Shown piece by piece: positions 7,814 to 15,392 of a stretch of DNA of 35,028 nt. The translations under genes were made by a program, and so were the position numbers. Source of the stretch: Candidatus Zipacnadia bacterium (GTDB taxonomy: Bacteria > Armatimonadota > Zipacnadia > Zipacnadales > UBA5352); the NCBI GenBank assembly GCA_029820045.1, contig JALGVE010000011.1:1-35028 (forward strand), given 5' to 3'. How positions within the stretch are numbered: the stretch's first letter is position 1; the number at the start of each line of letters is the position of its first letter. The notes under the pieces were generated by a model, which did no database searches, was not told the origin of the DNA, and worked only from the letters and a program-made list of their open reading frames with translations.

Positions 7814-7862
7814 GCCGTTCGCCGTTGGTCGGTACCCGGATGTCGGTAGTCGGTGGTCGGGG

Positions 7863-10256
7863 TCACTCCCCATGCAGTCGCGTCATCTGTGCCAGGTTCA
7901 TCTGCCTCAGAGAGCGCAGCGGCAGGACCTGGCAGCCGATGACCAGCAGCAGGGCGAAGACCACCGAAATGATGTACGTCTGCGGCGCGATGTAGTAATG
8001 GAACGTGTAAAGTTCGCTCTGCCAGAGCTGCATAAGGCCTCTGGTCAGCAGCATGCCGGCGGGCACCCCCACGATGACGCCGATGGCTGACGAGCTGAGG
8101 TTCTCGATGGACATCATGCGCTTGACGTCGGCGTGGCTGACTCCGAGGGCGCGCAGGGAGGCGATCTCGGTGCGCCTCTCGAAGGCGTTGGTGGCGATGG
8201 TGTTGTAGAGAATGGCCACCGTGAGCACGGCTGCGAACAGCACCATGACACCGATGAAGATGTACTGGAACGCCATCAGTTCATCAATCTGTCGGCGGAT
8301 ATCGAAGGTCGTCTCCACCATGACCGCGTCCGGCAGGTCGTAGGCGCGCCGGGCCACAGCCTGCTCGTGGCCGGGCCGGGCCTTTATCACCAGCCCGGTG
8401 ACCGTCCCCGGCGGCATGCCCAGCCGCGAGCCGAAAATGCGCGCCAGGGCTTGCTGCGGCATGTACGTGCCTGAGCCGATGGGCTGCTGGACCCGCGAGC
8501 CGACGCGAACAGCCCTCTCCAGGCGCAGCTCTCGGGAGTTGTATGCGTACTCGACCTTGATGACGTCCCCGCGCTCCGCCGCCAGCACCCGCGCTGCGGT
8601 CTCACTGGGAAAGAACCCCTCGCCGGTCAGACGCACCGTGCGTCCGCTCATATCTTGGAACCTCTGGAGCTTGCTATCGGGCGGCACTCCCGATATGACC
8701 GTGTCGCGCGTGCGGCCGTCGTGGGTCAGCTTCACTGGCACCCCCAGGGTGCCCTCCGCCCACTGCACCGCCGGCCAGCTCTCCACCTGCCCGACGATGG
8801 TATCGCTCACCGGCTGGGCGAAGCCCAAGTCCACGTCATAGTTGCGGACCTTCGTGAAGTAATAGTCTACCGCGTAGCCCGTGGCGTCCCTCATCGCCAT
8901 CGAGGTCATCAGTAAGGTGATCCCGGCGGCGACGCCGAGCATGGTGTACAGGGTTCGATGCCGCTGGCGGAACAGGTTGTTGAGAGGGACCTTGAGCACG
9001 AAGGAGGCGCGACGCTCCAGCCGGGCGATGAAGGCAGGAGGTTTGCGAAAGCTTGTGCCCGCCATCTCGGAGCGCATGGCCTCCGCCGGTGTCAGCGCTG
9101 CGGCCGTCAGGGCCGGCCTCAGCCCGGCAAGCGTGCAACTGCCCAACGCGATAAACAGACCAACCGCCCCTACCCCAACCCCGGGTGCCATGACCAGGTA
9201 GGGCATGCCTAGCACGCCGAGATAGGCGCGCGTCAGCAGATAGCCGAGGTATTGCCCCAGCAGCACGCCGGGCACGGCTCCGGCGAGGCCGGTCAGGGTC
9301 GCGAAGGCCAGGTACTGCAGCCCGATGCGTCTGCTGGAAAGCCCTGAGGCGCGCAGGAAGCCGACCTGCTGGCGCTCGCGCGCCACGGTGCGCGCCGCGG
9401 TGCTGTAGACGGTCATCGCCGCGACGCCGATGAACAGGGCGGGGAAGATGATCGCGAACTGCTTGAGCCCCTCACGGTCCTCGTCCAGCAGCGCTCGGCT
9501 GGGCTGGTCCTCCTGAGGGACGGGCATCTGGGCGCCGAACCGCCGCAGGTCCGCGTACATCGCCCTCATGACCAGGTCGCGTCGCCCAGCCTCGGTCAGC
9601 ACGCACACCTCATTTACCATCCCCTGCATGTTCAGCAGATTCTGGAGCTGTCGCCGTCGCATCCACATGACCCCGAGGCTGTCTGGGGTCGGGAACAGGT
9701 TCTCCTTGGCGCGCACCACATAGAGGTACTCGGGCGAAGACACGATGCCGGCGATGGTGAACTGCCGTCGCACGCCCTGGACGACCGGATAGATGCTGTC
9801 CCCGGGCCTGTAGTGGTGCGCCTTGGCGAAGCCCTGCTCCAGCAGCACCTCTCGCCGATCCGCTGAGCCCAGGTAACGCCCGCGGAGCACGACCAACTTG
9901 TTCACCCGCGAGCGTCCCTCGTCCGGCACCGAGATGATGCGGCCGGTCGTAACCCTCCGCCGTCCAGCTCCCTGCTCGACGCGGATGTCACTCCTGAGGC
10001 GGCCGGTTATGTGTCGCACCCCCGGGATCGCCGCCAGCCGCTTCACGGTCTGCTCCGGCACCGCCTGCATCTCGATGCTGAAGTCGGCCAACTTCAACTC
10101 CGCGTAGCACACGTCGTATGACGCGCCGAGGCTCTCGTAGCCCAGGTAGTAGCTGTGGTACATGGCGATGCCCAGCATCATCACGACGACGACGCCTATC
10201 ACCTGGCCGCGGTAGGCCCTGAGGTCCCTGAACAGCTTCAACCACAGCTTGGACAT
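7863..10256 (-). CDS. ABC transporter permease, FtsX/MacB type with two core domains
   Basis: A 797-residue inner-membrane protein. A first membrane helix lies at about 17-37, followed by a large extracytoplasmic domain (about 40-260). The first FtsX core (about 265-390) has three helices around ARERQQVGFLRASGLSSRRIG. A linker helix (about 432-455) precedes a second extracytoplasmic domain (460-660). The second FtsX core (about 663-790) carries FERRTEIASLRALGVS, the typical coupling helix that contacts the ATPase. This duplicated layout matches permeases of the LolCE/MacB superfamily that export lipids, peptides or drugs or do mechanical work on the envelope. It is the last gene of the operon, about 40 bases after the acetyltransferase. 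The ATPase (12470-13177) and adaptor (13174-14097) in the same operon are its expected partners. The cargo is unknown. Confidence 0.92.
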   Translation of the reverse strand: MSKLWLKLFRDLRAYRGQVIGVVVVMMLGIAMYHSYYLGYESLGASYDVCYAELKLADFSIEMQAVPEQTVKRLAAIPGVRHITGRLRSDIRVEQGAGRRRVTTGRIISVPDEGRSRVNKLVVLRGRYLGSADRREVLLEQGFAKAHHYRPGDSIYPVVQGVRRQFTIAGIVSSPEYLYVVRAKENLFPTPDSLGVMWMRRRQLQNLLNMQGMVNEVCVLTEAGRRDLVMRAMYADLRRFGAQMPVPQEDQPSRALLDEDREGLKQFAIIFPALFIGVAAMTVYSTAARTVARERQQVGFLRASGLSSRRIGLQYLAFATLTGLAGAVPGVLLGQYLGYLLTRAYLGVLGMPYLVMAPGVGVGAVGLFIALGSCTLAGLRPALTAAALTPAEAMRSEMAGTSFRKPPAFIARLERRASFVLKVPLNNLFRQRHRTLYTMLGVAAGITLLMTSMAMRDATGYAVDYYFTKVRNYDVDLGFAQPVSDTIVGQVESWPAVQWAEGTLGVPVKLTHDGRTRDTVISGVPPDSKLQRFQDMSGRTVRLTGEGFFPSETAARVLAAERGDVIKVEYAYNSRELRLERAVRVGSRVQQPIGSGTYMPQQALARIFGSRLGMPPGTVTGLVIKARPGHEQAVARRAYDLPDAVMVETTFDIRRQIDELMAFQYIFIGVMVLFAAVLTVAILYNTIATNAFERRTEIASLRALGVSHADVKRMMSIENLSSSAIGVIVGVPAGMLLTRGLMQLWQSELYTFHYYIAPQTYIISVVFALLLVIGCQVLPLRSLRQMNLAQMTRLHGE

Positions 10257-10297
10257 GCTCTATCTCGCCTCAGCGTGCATCTGTTCACGCGACCGAG

Positions 10298-11353
10298 CTA
10301 GAGCCCGGCCGCTCCATCATAGTCGTTAGGTCGCACCAGGACCATCAGGTCAACCGCCTCATTGCCGATCATGCAGTAGTCTTTGAAGCTATGTTCGACC
10401 CCGAATCCGGCCTCCCGCGCGGCCTGCACCTTCGCCTCATCGCCTGACGGAAGATAGCACCGAACTGACCGCGCCCCGCCTGCCAGGGCCTCATCCGTGA
10501 TCCACCCGATGAGGGCCGGAATCTCGTCATGGTAGTTGGGATGCACGAGGAAGTCGAGCGCCTTTGAGCCTGCCTCCGCCTGAGACCCCGCTGCCAGCGC
10601 AAAGGCGTACCCGACCACGTGCCTCTCATCGGTCTCCAGCACCGCGAAGATGCCCTTGGCATCCTCCACGGCCTGATAGATGCGCACAAAGTCCGGGTAA
10701 GCCGCAGCAAGGAAGACCCGATGCCAGCGCTCGCTCATGGCCCTGACACCGTCCGACTGATGCAATACCTTGTCTACCTTGGCCCGGTCACCCATGTGCG
10801 CCATGCGGATATGCGTGGGTCTCCCCGGCGCGAAGAAGATCCGCTGGAGCTCGGCGAAGTCGCCGGCGTACGTCGGCTTGATGTATCCCTGCGGTCCGAC
10901 CGGCGCATGCTCAGGGTAAAGCGGCACGAACCCGTGCCTGGCGTAGATGCGCTGGGCGCCGGGGCTGCCGGTGCCGCAAAACAGCGCCTGCCCGGGTCCG
11001 GCATTGAAGTCGTTCATGCAGACTTCCATCAGAGCCGAGGCGGCGCCCTTGCCTCGGTGCTCAGGCTCTGTGTAGACGTGCCCGAAGACGCCCACGTCCA
11101 GCGTGTCGCGCGCTAACATGTACCCCATCTGCGAGATGATCCGGCCCTCAAGTTCGCCGGTGAAGAAGCGGTCGAGCGTATGCTCTGCGTAGTCGCCGCC
11201 CAGGCGCCCCCTCATGTCCCGAAGGGTGACATCCCCCTTATGCTCCAGGAACCTGAGCAGCCGTTCGGCATACTCCCCGGCCGGGCACTCGACGGCCTTG
11301 ACGGTCATCGGCTCGCCGCTGCGCAGCGGGGCGGCGCCAAGTTCCCTCACCAT
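10298..11353 (-). CDS. GNAT-family N-acetyltransferase, tandem domain
   Basis: A 351-residue protein. The N-terminal half is a GNAT domain: GVFGHVYTEPEHRGKGAASALM (about 88-109) has the acetyl-CoA binding R/Q-x-x-G-x-G/A signature as HRGKGA, followed by GSPGAQRIYARHGFVPL, the usual motif B. The C-terminal half (about 180-351) has weaker GNAT-like character (VVGYAFALAAG, VHPNYHDE, SVRCYLPSGDEAKVQAAREAGF) but no clear R-x-x-G-x-G, so it is probably a degenerate second domain. The family moves acetyl or other acyl groups from CoA to amines. The start could also be an ATG 15 codons later at 11308; GGGGAG upstream of the first ATG favours the longer form. It lies 27 bases after the C45 gene and before the permease, so it belongs to the exporter operon. 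Modifying the exported compound is an inference. Confidence 0.85.
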   Translation of the reverse strand: MVRELGAAPLRSGEPMTVKAVECPAGEYAERLLRFLEHKGDVTLRDMRGRLGGDYAEHTLDRFFTGELEGRIISQMGYMLARDTLDVGVFGHVYTEPEHRGKGAASALMEVCMNDFNAGPGQALFCGTGSPGAQRIYARHGFVPLYPEHAPVGPQGYIKPTYAGDFAELQRIFFAPGRPTHIRMAHMGDRAKVDKVLHQSDGVRAMSERWHRVFLAAAYPDFVRIYQAVEDAKGIFAVLETDERHVVGYAFALAAGSQAEAGSKALDFLVHPNYHDEIPALIGWITDEALAGGARSVRCYLPSGDEAKVQAAREAGFGVEHSFKDYCMIGNEAVDLMVLVRPNDYDGAAGL

Positions 11354-11380
11354 CGCTCCCGAACTCCCCGGCCTGCGCGC

Positions 11381-12406
11381 TCACAGTTGGACCTCAACGT
11401 ATTCCTCCTCGCAGGGATAGCCGTGCAGGTAGAGGACCCTCGCGCTTTCGCACAGCCCGATCATTGAGTACTCCGTGTGGCTGCTCGTGTTCACCCCATG
11501 ACAGCAGATGCTTGGGTCGCCGTGGTAGCGCAGGACCTCCTTCATGTCCTCCAGGCTCCGCCTGTCATTGCCGAGGAAGCGCTCGTCGAGCAGCTTGGCC
11601 CTGGCGATGGCGTTGCGCTTGCCCTCCGTGTTCCGCCTGTCGGCCTTAGCGAGCGCCGGAAGCTGGTAGTAGTTCGTGCAGTTGATGTAGTCCGCGTCCG
11701 GCTCGGGCAGGCGCACCTGCGTCAGCGGGCACGGCTGCTCCAGGGAGCAGAGCACCCCGCTCGCGTCAGCGACGACGGAGGCATAGCCCTTGCCGCGCAG
11801 CGGGAGCGTCGTCATGTGCCGAACGAACTCGCCGGTTGTGCGGCAACTCATCATGCCCTCGTAGGCCCAGAGACGGATCGGCGGGAGGTGATCGCTCTGT
11901 TGGAAGACGCTGCCGACCGAGGAGTGACCAACCGCGACCCCTTCGGCGTTCATGCCATCCAGGGTAGCGACCATCCCGCAGAAGGTGAAGTTGACATGCG
12001 GGATGCCATCGTCGCGGTGGATGAGCCTGGCGCAGGGCGGTCGCTGCTTGCCGGGGGCGCCGCCGTCGTTGTTCTTGCCCCAGATCGGCCCGTCCGGCCC
12101 GGCGGCGAAGGCGAGGTTCGTGCAGCCCTCTTCGAGGTCCAGGTCATTGTTGTACTGTGGCATGTTGAGCTTGAGGATGACCTCAAGCGGCACGTTCGCG
12201 CCCTCCGCGGTGCCCTTCATCTCCTCCAGCACCAGCGGCAGATACTCCTCCATGGCCGACTGAAACGCGGGTCCTCGTCTCTGCCAGGTGTCTGCATCAG
12301 GGCCCGGCGGGTACATCTCGATATGCTCGTGAATCTCCTCACGCAGTTCCTCCCCGGTGATCCGACCGATGGTGCGCGCATTACCTGAGGCTTCGACCAA
12401 CTTCAT
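11381..12406 (-). CDS. C45-type N-terminal-nucleophile acyltransferase/hydrolase
   Basis: A 341-residue protein with the layout of the acyl-CoA:6-aminopenicillanate acyltransferase-like family (peptidase family C45, Ntn hydrolase fold). The hallmark is EEGCTNLAFA at 92-101. In the family the bond before this Cys (Gly94-Cys95 here) is cut by the protein itself, and the freed Cys is the nucleophile for amide bonds. Downstream WGKNNDGG, GMNAEGVAVGHSSVG and VLCSLEQ fit the fold. Known members cleave or form amides between acyl chains and amines. There is no signal peptide, so it is probably cytoplasmic. GAGGGGAATG lies ahead of the ATG. It follows the ABC ATPase by about 60 bases in the same direction and precedes the acetyltransferase; its presence inside an exporter operon is unusual and suggests the transported compound carries an amide. 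Confidence 0.85.
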   Translation of the reverse strand: MKLVEASGNARTIGRITGEELREEIHEHIEMYPPGPDADTWQRRGPAFQSAMEEYLPLVLEEMKGTAEGANVPLEVILKLNMPQYNNDLDLEEGCTNLAFAAGPDGPIWGKNNDGGAPGKQRPPCARLIHRDDGIPHVNFTFCGMVATLDGMNAEGVAVGHSSVGSVFQQSDHLPPIRLWAYEGMMSCRTTGEFVRHMTTLPLRGKGYASVVADASGVLCSLEQPCPLTQVRLPEPDADYINCTNYYQLPALAKADRRNTEGKRNAIARAKLLDERFLGNDRRSLEDMKEVLRYHGDPSICCHGVNTSSHTEYSMIGLCESARVLYLHGYPCEEEYVEVQL

Positions 12407-12469
12407 CCGTCATTCCCCTCACAGTGTTGTCATCAATCGCCAGGGAACACCGGGCCTCCGGCCGGCCTG

Positions 12470-13177
12470 TCACCAGCTCAGTTCCCGCGGCTCTACGGGC
12501 TGCGGGTTCTGCTCAACCGAGTCCACCCGGCCGCTGCGCAGCCGGATGACTATGTCCGCCATCCGCGCGATGGACGCGTTATGCGTGACCATCAGGACCG
12601 TCAGCCCTTCTTCGCGGTTGACCTCACGGATGAGCTCCAGCACCAGCAGGCCCGTCTCATAGTCGAGGTTCCCCGTCGGCTCGTCGCCCAGCAGCACATA
12701 GGGCCGTTTCACCAGCGCGCGGGCGATGGCCACCCGCTGCTGCTCGCCGCCGGACAGCTCGGCCGGGTAGCTGTGGATGCGCTCCGCGAGGCCGACGCGC
12801 TCCAGCAGGGAGGCGGCGTGCGTCTGATGGCCGGTCAGCTCGCCGACCAACTCGACGTTCTCGACGGCAGTGAGGGTCGGCACGAGGTTGAAGAACTGGA
12901 AGATGAAGCCGACCTGCTCACGCCGGTATTCAGTCAGGGCCGGCTCCACCAGCGAGGACACGGTCACCCCGCCAACTTCGATCCGGCCGGCGGTCGGTAT
13001 GTCCAGCCCGCCGATGAGGTTGAGCAGCGTTGTCTTCCCCGACCCGCTGGGACCGAGCAGCACCACCAGCGCGCCCTCGCTGACCTCGAAGGATACGCCC
13101 CGCAGCGCCGGCACGCTCACCTCCCCCATGAGGTACTCCTTCTCGACCGCCTCCACGACCACGGCGGCGTCGCTCAC
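12470..13177 (-). CDS. ABC transporter ATP-binding protein, MacB/LolD type
   Basis: A 235-residue ATPase with all nucleotide-binding motifs: Walker A GPSGSGKT (42-49), Q-loop at Gln94, signature LSGGEQQ (141-147), Walker B VLLGDEP (161-167) and switch His199. The sequence around Walker A and FQFFNLVPTLTAVENVEL is typical of the LolD/MacB/FtsE branch, which pairs with FtsX-fold permeases such as the one at 7863-10256. It would energise that permease from the cytoplasmic face. The start overlaps the stop of the adaptor gene by four bases (ATGA), showing translational coupling. The C-terminal tail after 215 is short and polar. Confidence 0.95.
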   Translation of the reverse strand: MSDAAVVVEAVEKEYLMGEVSVPALRGVSFEVSEGALVVLLGPSGSGKTTLLNLIGGLDIPTAGRIEVGGVTVSSLVEPALTEYRREQVGFIFQFFNLVPTLTAVENVELVGELTGHQTHAASLLERVGLAERIHSYPAELSGGEQQRVAIARALVKRPYVLLGDEPTGNLDYETGLLVLELIREVNREEGLTVLMVTHNASIARMADIVIRLRSGRVDSVEQNPQPVEPRELSW

Positions 13178-14097
13178 TGCTCGGCCTCCTCGATGGCCCT
13201 GACCCGCGCCCCGTCGCGCACTTTCTCCTTGCCGCTGACGATGACCACATCGCCTTTCGCCACCCCCTCAAGTATCTCAGCCTGCACGTAGTTGTTCGCG
13301 CCGACCTTCACTTTTGTGCGTTGCGCCCGCTCGTTGCGGATGACGTATGCCCACCGCCCGGTCTCGTCCTCGATGATGGCATCGGCGGGGATGAGCAGTG
13401 CGTCCCTGGCGATGGTCGCTTCAGCCTTGACGTCCACCTCCATCCCCGGGCGGAGCATGGGCTCGGGCTTAAGCAGCTCCACCCGCACGCGCACTACCTT
13501 GCCGCCCGAGCCGAGCTTCGTGCGCGGCACGGCGGTAGCGCCAACGCGAGTGATCCTTCCGGGCACGCTCCTTCCCAGGTAGGAGGGCAGCACGATCTCC
13601 ACCTCTTGCCCTTCGTGGACCTTCGCGACGTCAATGTCATCCACCAGCGCGGTCACCCAGGTCTGGTGCGGGTCCGCGACCGCGAAGGCTGGCTGGCCCG
13701 GGATAGCGGCGTCACCGGGGTCCACGTATCGCCGGCTCACTACACCGTCGAAGGGCGCCTTGACGCTCTCGTTGCTGGTGAGGGTCGGCGCTTCGGTCGG
13801 CAGGCCGGGCGAGGCGATGATCCGGCAGAGCAGATCGCCGCGGCTGACCCAGTCTCCCTCCTCGCGGTAGACCTGTTCGATGCGCCCCTGAAGCGTGGGA
13901 CTGATCTCAGCCACGCGCCCCTCGACCTCGCCGGTCGCGATGACGGCTGCGGTCAAGTTCCCCTGGTGGGCGGTGGCGACAGCTACCTGCGGCGGTCGGG
14001 CCGAGAGCGCAGCTATGATCGCGATCAGTGCCGCGGCTCCCGCAACCCACCAGATCCATCGCCTCCGCTTGGGTTTGCGCCCTGTCTCTTGGCTCAT
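13174..14097 (-). CDS. Membrane-fusion (HlyD/MacA-like) adaptor subunit
   Basis: A 307-residue protein with a cytoplasmic basic N-terminus, one membrane helix (about 14-32) and an extracytoplasmic body. The two lipoyl half-motifs are GRIEQVYREEGDWVSRGDLLCRI (about 71-93) and SVKAPFDGVVSRRYVDPGDAAIPGQ (about 111-135), followed by beta-barrel and membrane-proximal domains. Only about 20 residues separate the half-motifs, so the long coiled-coil hairpin that reaches an outer-membrane channel in MacA or AcrA is missing; it may work without a TolC-type partner. The start is the ATG at 14095-14097, which shares one base with the TetR stop (TGATG). A longer frame upstream is out-of-frame TetR sequence. 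It would link the ATPase/permease pair to its periplasmic or surface target. Confidence 0.92.
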   Translation of the reverse strand: MSQETGRKPKRRRWIWWVAGAAALIAIIAALSARPPQVAVATAHQGNLTAAVIATGEVEGRVAEISPTLQGRIEQVYREEGDWVSRGDLLCRIIASPGLPTEAPTLTSNESVKAPFDGVVSRRYVDPGDAAIPGQPAFAVADPHQTWVTALVDDIDVAKVHEGQEVEIVLPSYLGRSVPGRITRVGATAVPRTKLGSGGKVVRVRVELLKPEPMLRPGMEVDVKAEATIARDALLIPADAIIEDETGRWAYVIRNERAQRTKVKVGANNYVQAEILEGVAKGDVVIVSGKEKVRDGARVRAIEEAEQ

Positions 14098-14696
14098 CAG
14101 GCCCTCCTCGGTTCGAAGGCTTTCAGCAAGAAGGAGATGACTTCCTTGCGAACCGCCTCGTCTAGCGGCTCGCCCCCGGCGTACGCCTCCAGCCCCAGCC
14201 CGTTGATCAAGGCCACGAATACCCGCGCCGCCACCAGCGCATCGGCCGCCCGCAACTCCTCCCGCTGGTTCGCGCGCTCGAAGATGTCCCTCAGCCAACT
14301 CACCCGGGCCTGCAGCGCATCCGAGACGATCGCCATGTGAACCTTGCGACTGCGCGACTGAGCCGCCGCCAGCATCAGCATGACCAGGCGCCGGTGTTGT
14401 TCACCCTTGGACAGGTAGTGCTGGGCAAGCGCAGCAATCTGCCGGCTCGGTTCATCGTGGTCACCGGCCACAACACGCGCCTCCGCCATCTCCTCCTCGG
14501 CGGCCTGCCGAACACATCCGCGGAACAGCGCCTCCTTGCTCGGGAAGAAATGATAGAGCGCGCCGGTGGAGCACCTCAGGGCGCGCGCCACCTGCCGCAT
14601 GCTTACGCCATCGTATCCGCGCTCGGCGAAGAGGTCAGCCGCCTTCGCAAGTATCTGCCGCTGCCGACCCTCGCGGTTCACCCTCCTGGGTGACAT
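14097..14696 (-). CDS. TetR/AcrR-family transcriptional regulator
   Basis: A 199-residue repressor-type protein. Residues 9-56 form the TetR DNA-binding domain: REGRQRQILAKAADLFAERGYDGVSMRQVARALRCSTGALYHFFPSKEALF, with the usual G-Y-x-x-x-S and Y-H-x-F-x-x-K-E-x-L signatures. The rest is a helical ligand domain unlike any I can place. It is the first gene of the exporter operon and is joined by a one-base overlap to the adaptor gene, so it most likely controls its own operon in response to a small molecule. GAGGTG precedes the ATG at a short distance. A possible operator is noted at 14728-14737. Confidence 0.93.
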   Translation of the reverse strand: MSPRRVNREGRQRQILAKAADLFAERGYDGVSMRQVARALRCSTGALYHFFPSKEALFRGCVRQAAEEEMAEARVVAGDHDEPSRQIAALAQHYLSKGEQHRRLVMLMLAAAQSRSRKVHMAIVSDALQARVSWLRDIFERANQREELRAADALVAARVFVALINGLGLEAYAGGEPLDEAVRKEVISFLLKAFEPRRA

Positions 14697-14727
14697 CTCT
14701 CACCTCGCGGAGCACGGATTGACGCCG

Positions 14728-14737
14728 AACGCTCGTT
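14728..14737. promoter_or_regulatory. Possible TetR operator
   Basis: The 10-base inverted repeat AACG-CT-CGTT lies 31 bases upstream of the TetR start, where self-regulating TetR proteins usually bind. It is short and no second copy is seen, so the assignment is weak. Confidence 0.2.
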
Positions 14738-14765
14738 ATGTCCCAAGCGCGCACAGACCATGAGA

Positions 14766-14783
14766 GGCCGCCCTCAGGCGGCC
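14766..14783. terminator. Hairpin after the YwgA-like gene
   Basis: GGCCGCC, loop CTCA, GGCGGCC: perfect 7-bp arms with a four-base loop, 36 bases beyond the YwgA-like stop and upstream of the TetR operon. It lacks a T-run. It may end the upstream transcript or be another member of the hairpin repeats. Confidence 0.45.
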
Positions 14784-14819
14784 CCCCTCTACTTGCACCC
14801 GTTTGGAGTCCTATGCCCG

Positions 14820-15392
14820 TCACACGAGCGACAGCGTATGGAGGAGCTTTGCGCCCTTTTCAGTGTCCTCTTCCGTCATCTTCCATCCGTATTCTTGTGC
14901 TCGGTCGAGTGCTTCTGCGAGGGTCAGCGGTGCCCCAGACTGCACGAGTATCATGTGCAGCTTGGCTGCATACGAGAGCAAGCGGTAGCCTGGGTCCTCT
15001 TGCACGATTCTGCTCAGCTTCTCCTCCAGGTCGGCATACCCGTCGGGTTCTCTTTGCCTGCGCCATTCAAGGACCCGCTGACCTTTCGGGGTCAATTGAT
15101 ATGTGTAGCGATAGTACTCCCGGTCGTGCGCAGGGAACCCTGCGCTGTTGAACCGCTCCAGTCTCTCATCGATCAGCCCGCGAGCCACCTGGCTCTCAAC
15201 AGCCGCCGTGACGTCAGAACTGTAAGGGCCGTAGTAGTGTGGCCGGTATCCCGCTTCGACGCCATCTAGCGTCGAGAGGAAATACGTCACCTTTTGGAGC
15301 TTAGTTCTGCCCTCCATCACACCACCATACGCATGGAGCGCCGCGAGGATGAGGTCGTCTATGTCAAGGTTTCCTGTTTGCTGCGCTGTCAT
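14820..15392 (-). CDS. YwgA-like protein
   Basis: A 190-residue soluble protein. The N-terminal part, LILAALHAYGGVMEGRTKLQKVTYFLS followed by YRPHYYGPYSSDV (about residues 14-60), matches the pattern of Bacillus YwgA and related winged-helix-like proteins (helix, G-R-x-K-L-Q-K, then F/Y-x-Y-G-P-Y-S). It is also distantly like the Panacea/SocA antitoxin fold. The C-terminal half is helical and charged. AAAGGAG sits eight bases before the ATG at 15390-15392, and the gene overlaps the end of the HD-domain gene by 29 bases, so the two are coupled. As I recall, ywfO (HD domain) and ywgA are also neighbours in Bacillus subtilis, which supports a functional pair. Function is unknown; regulation or inhibition of the HD enzyme is a guess. 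Confidence 0.75.
   Translation of the reverse strand: MTAQQTGNLDIDDLILAALHAYGGVMEGRTKLQKVTYFLSTLDGVEAGYRPHYYGPYSSDVTAAVESQVARGLIDERLERFNSAGFPAHDREYYRYTYQLTPKGQRVLEWRRQREPDGYADLEEKLSRIVQEDPGYRLLSYAAKLHMILVQSGAPLTLAEALDRAQEYGWKMTEEDTEKGAKLLHTLSLV

Noticed and set aside
10298-12406. Treating the C45 and GNAT genes as a beta-lactam biosynthesis or resistance cluster.
   Set aside because: The C45 family is broad and no other beta-lactam pathway gene is present, so the specific claim is unsupported.
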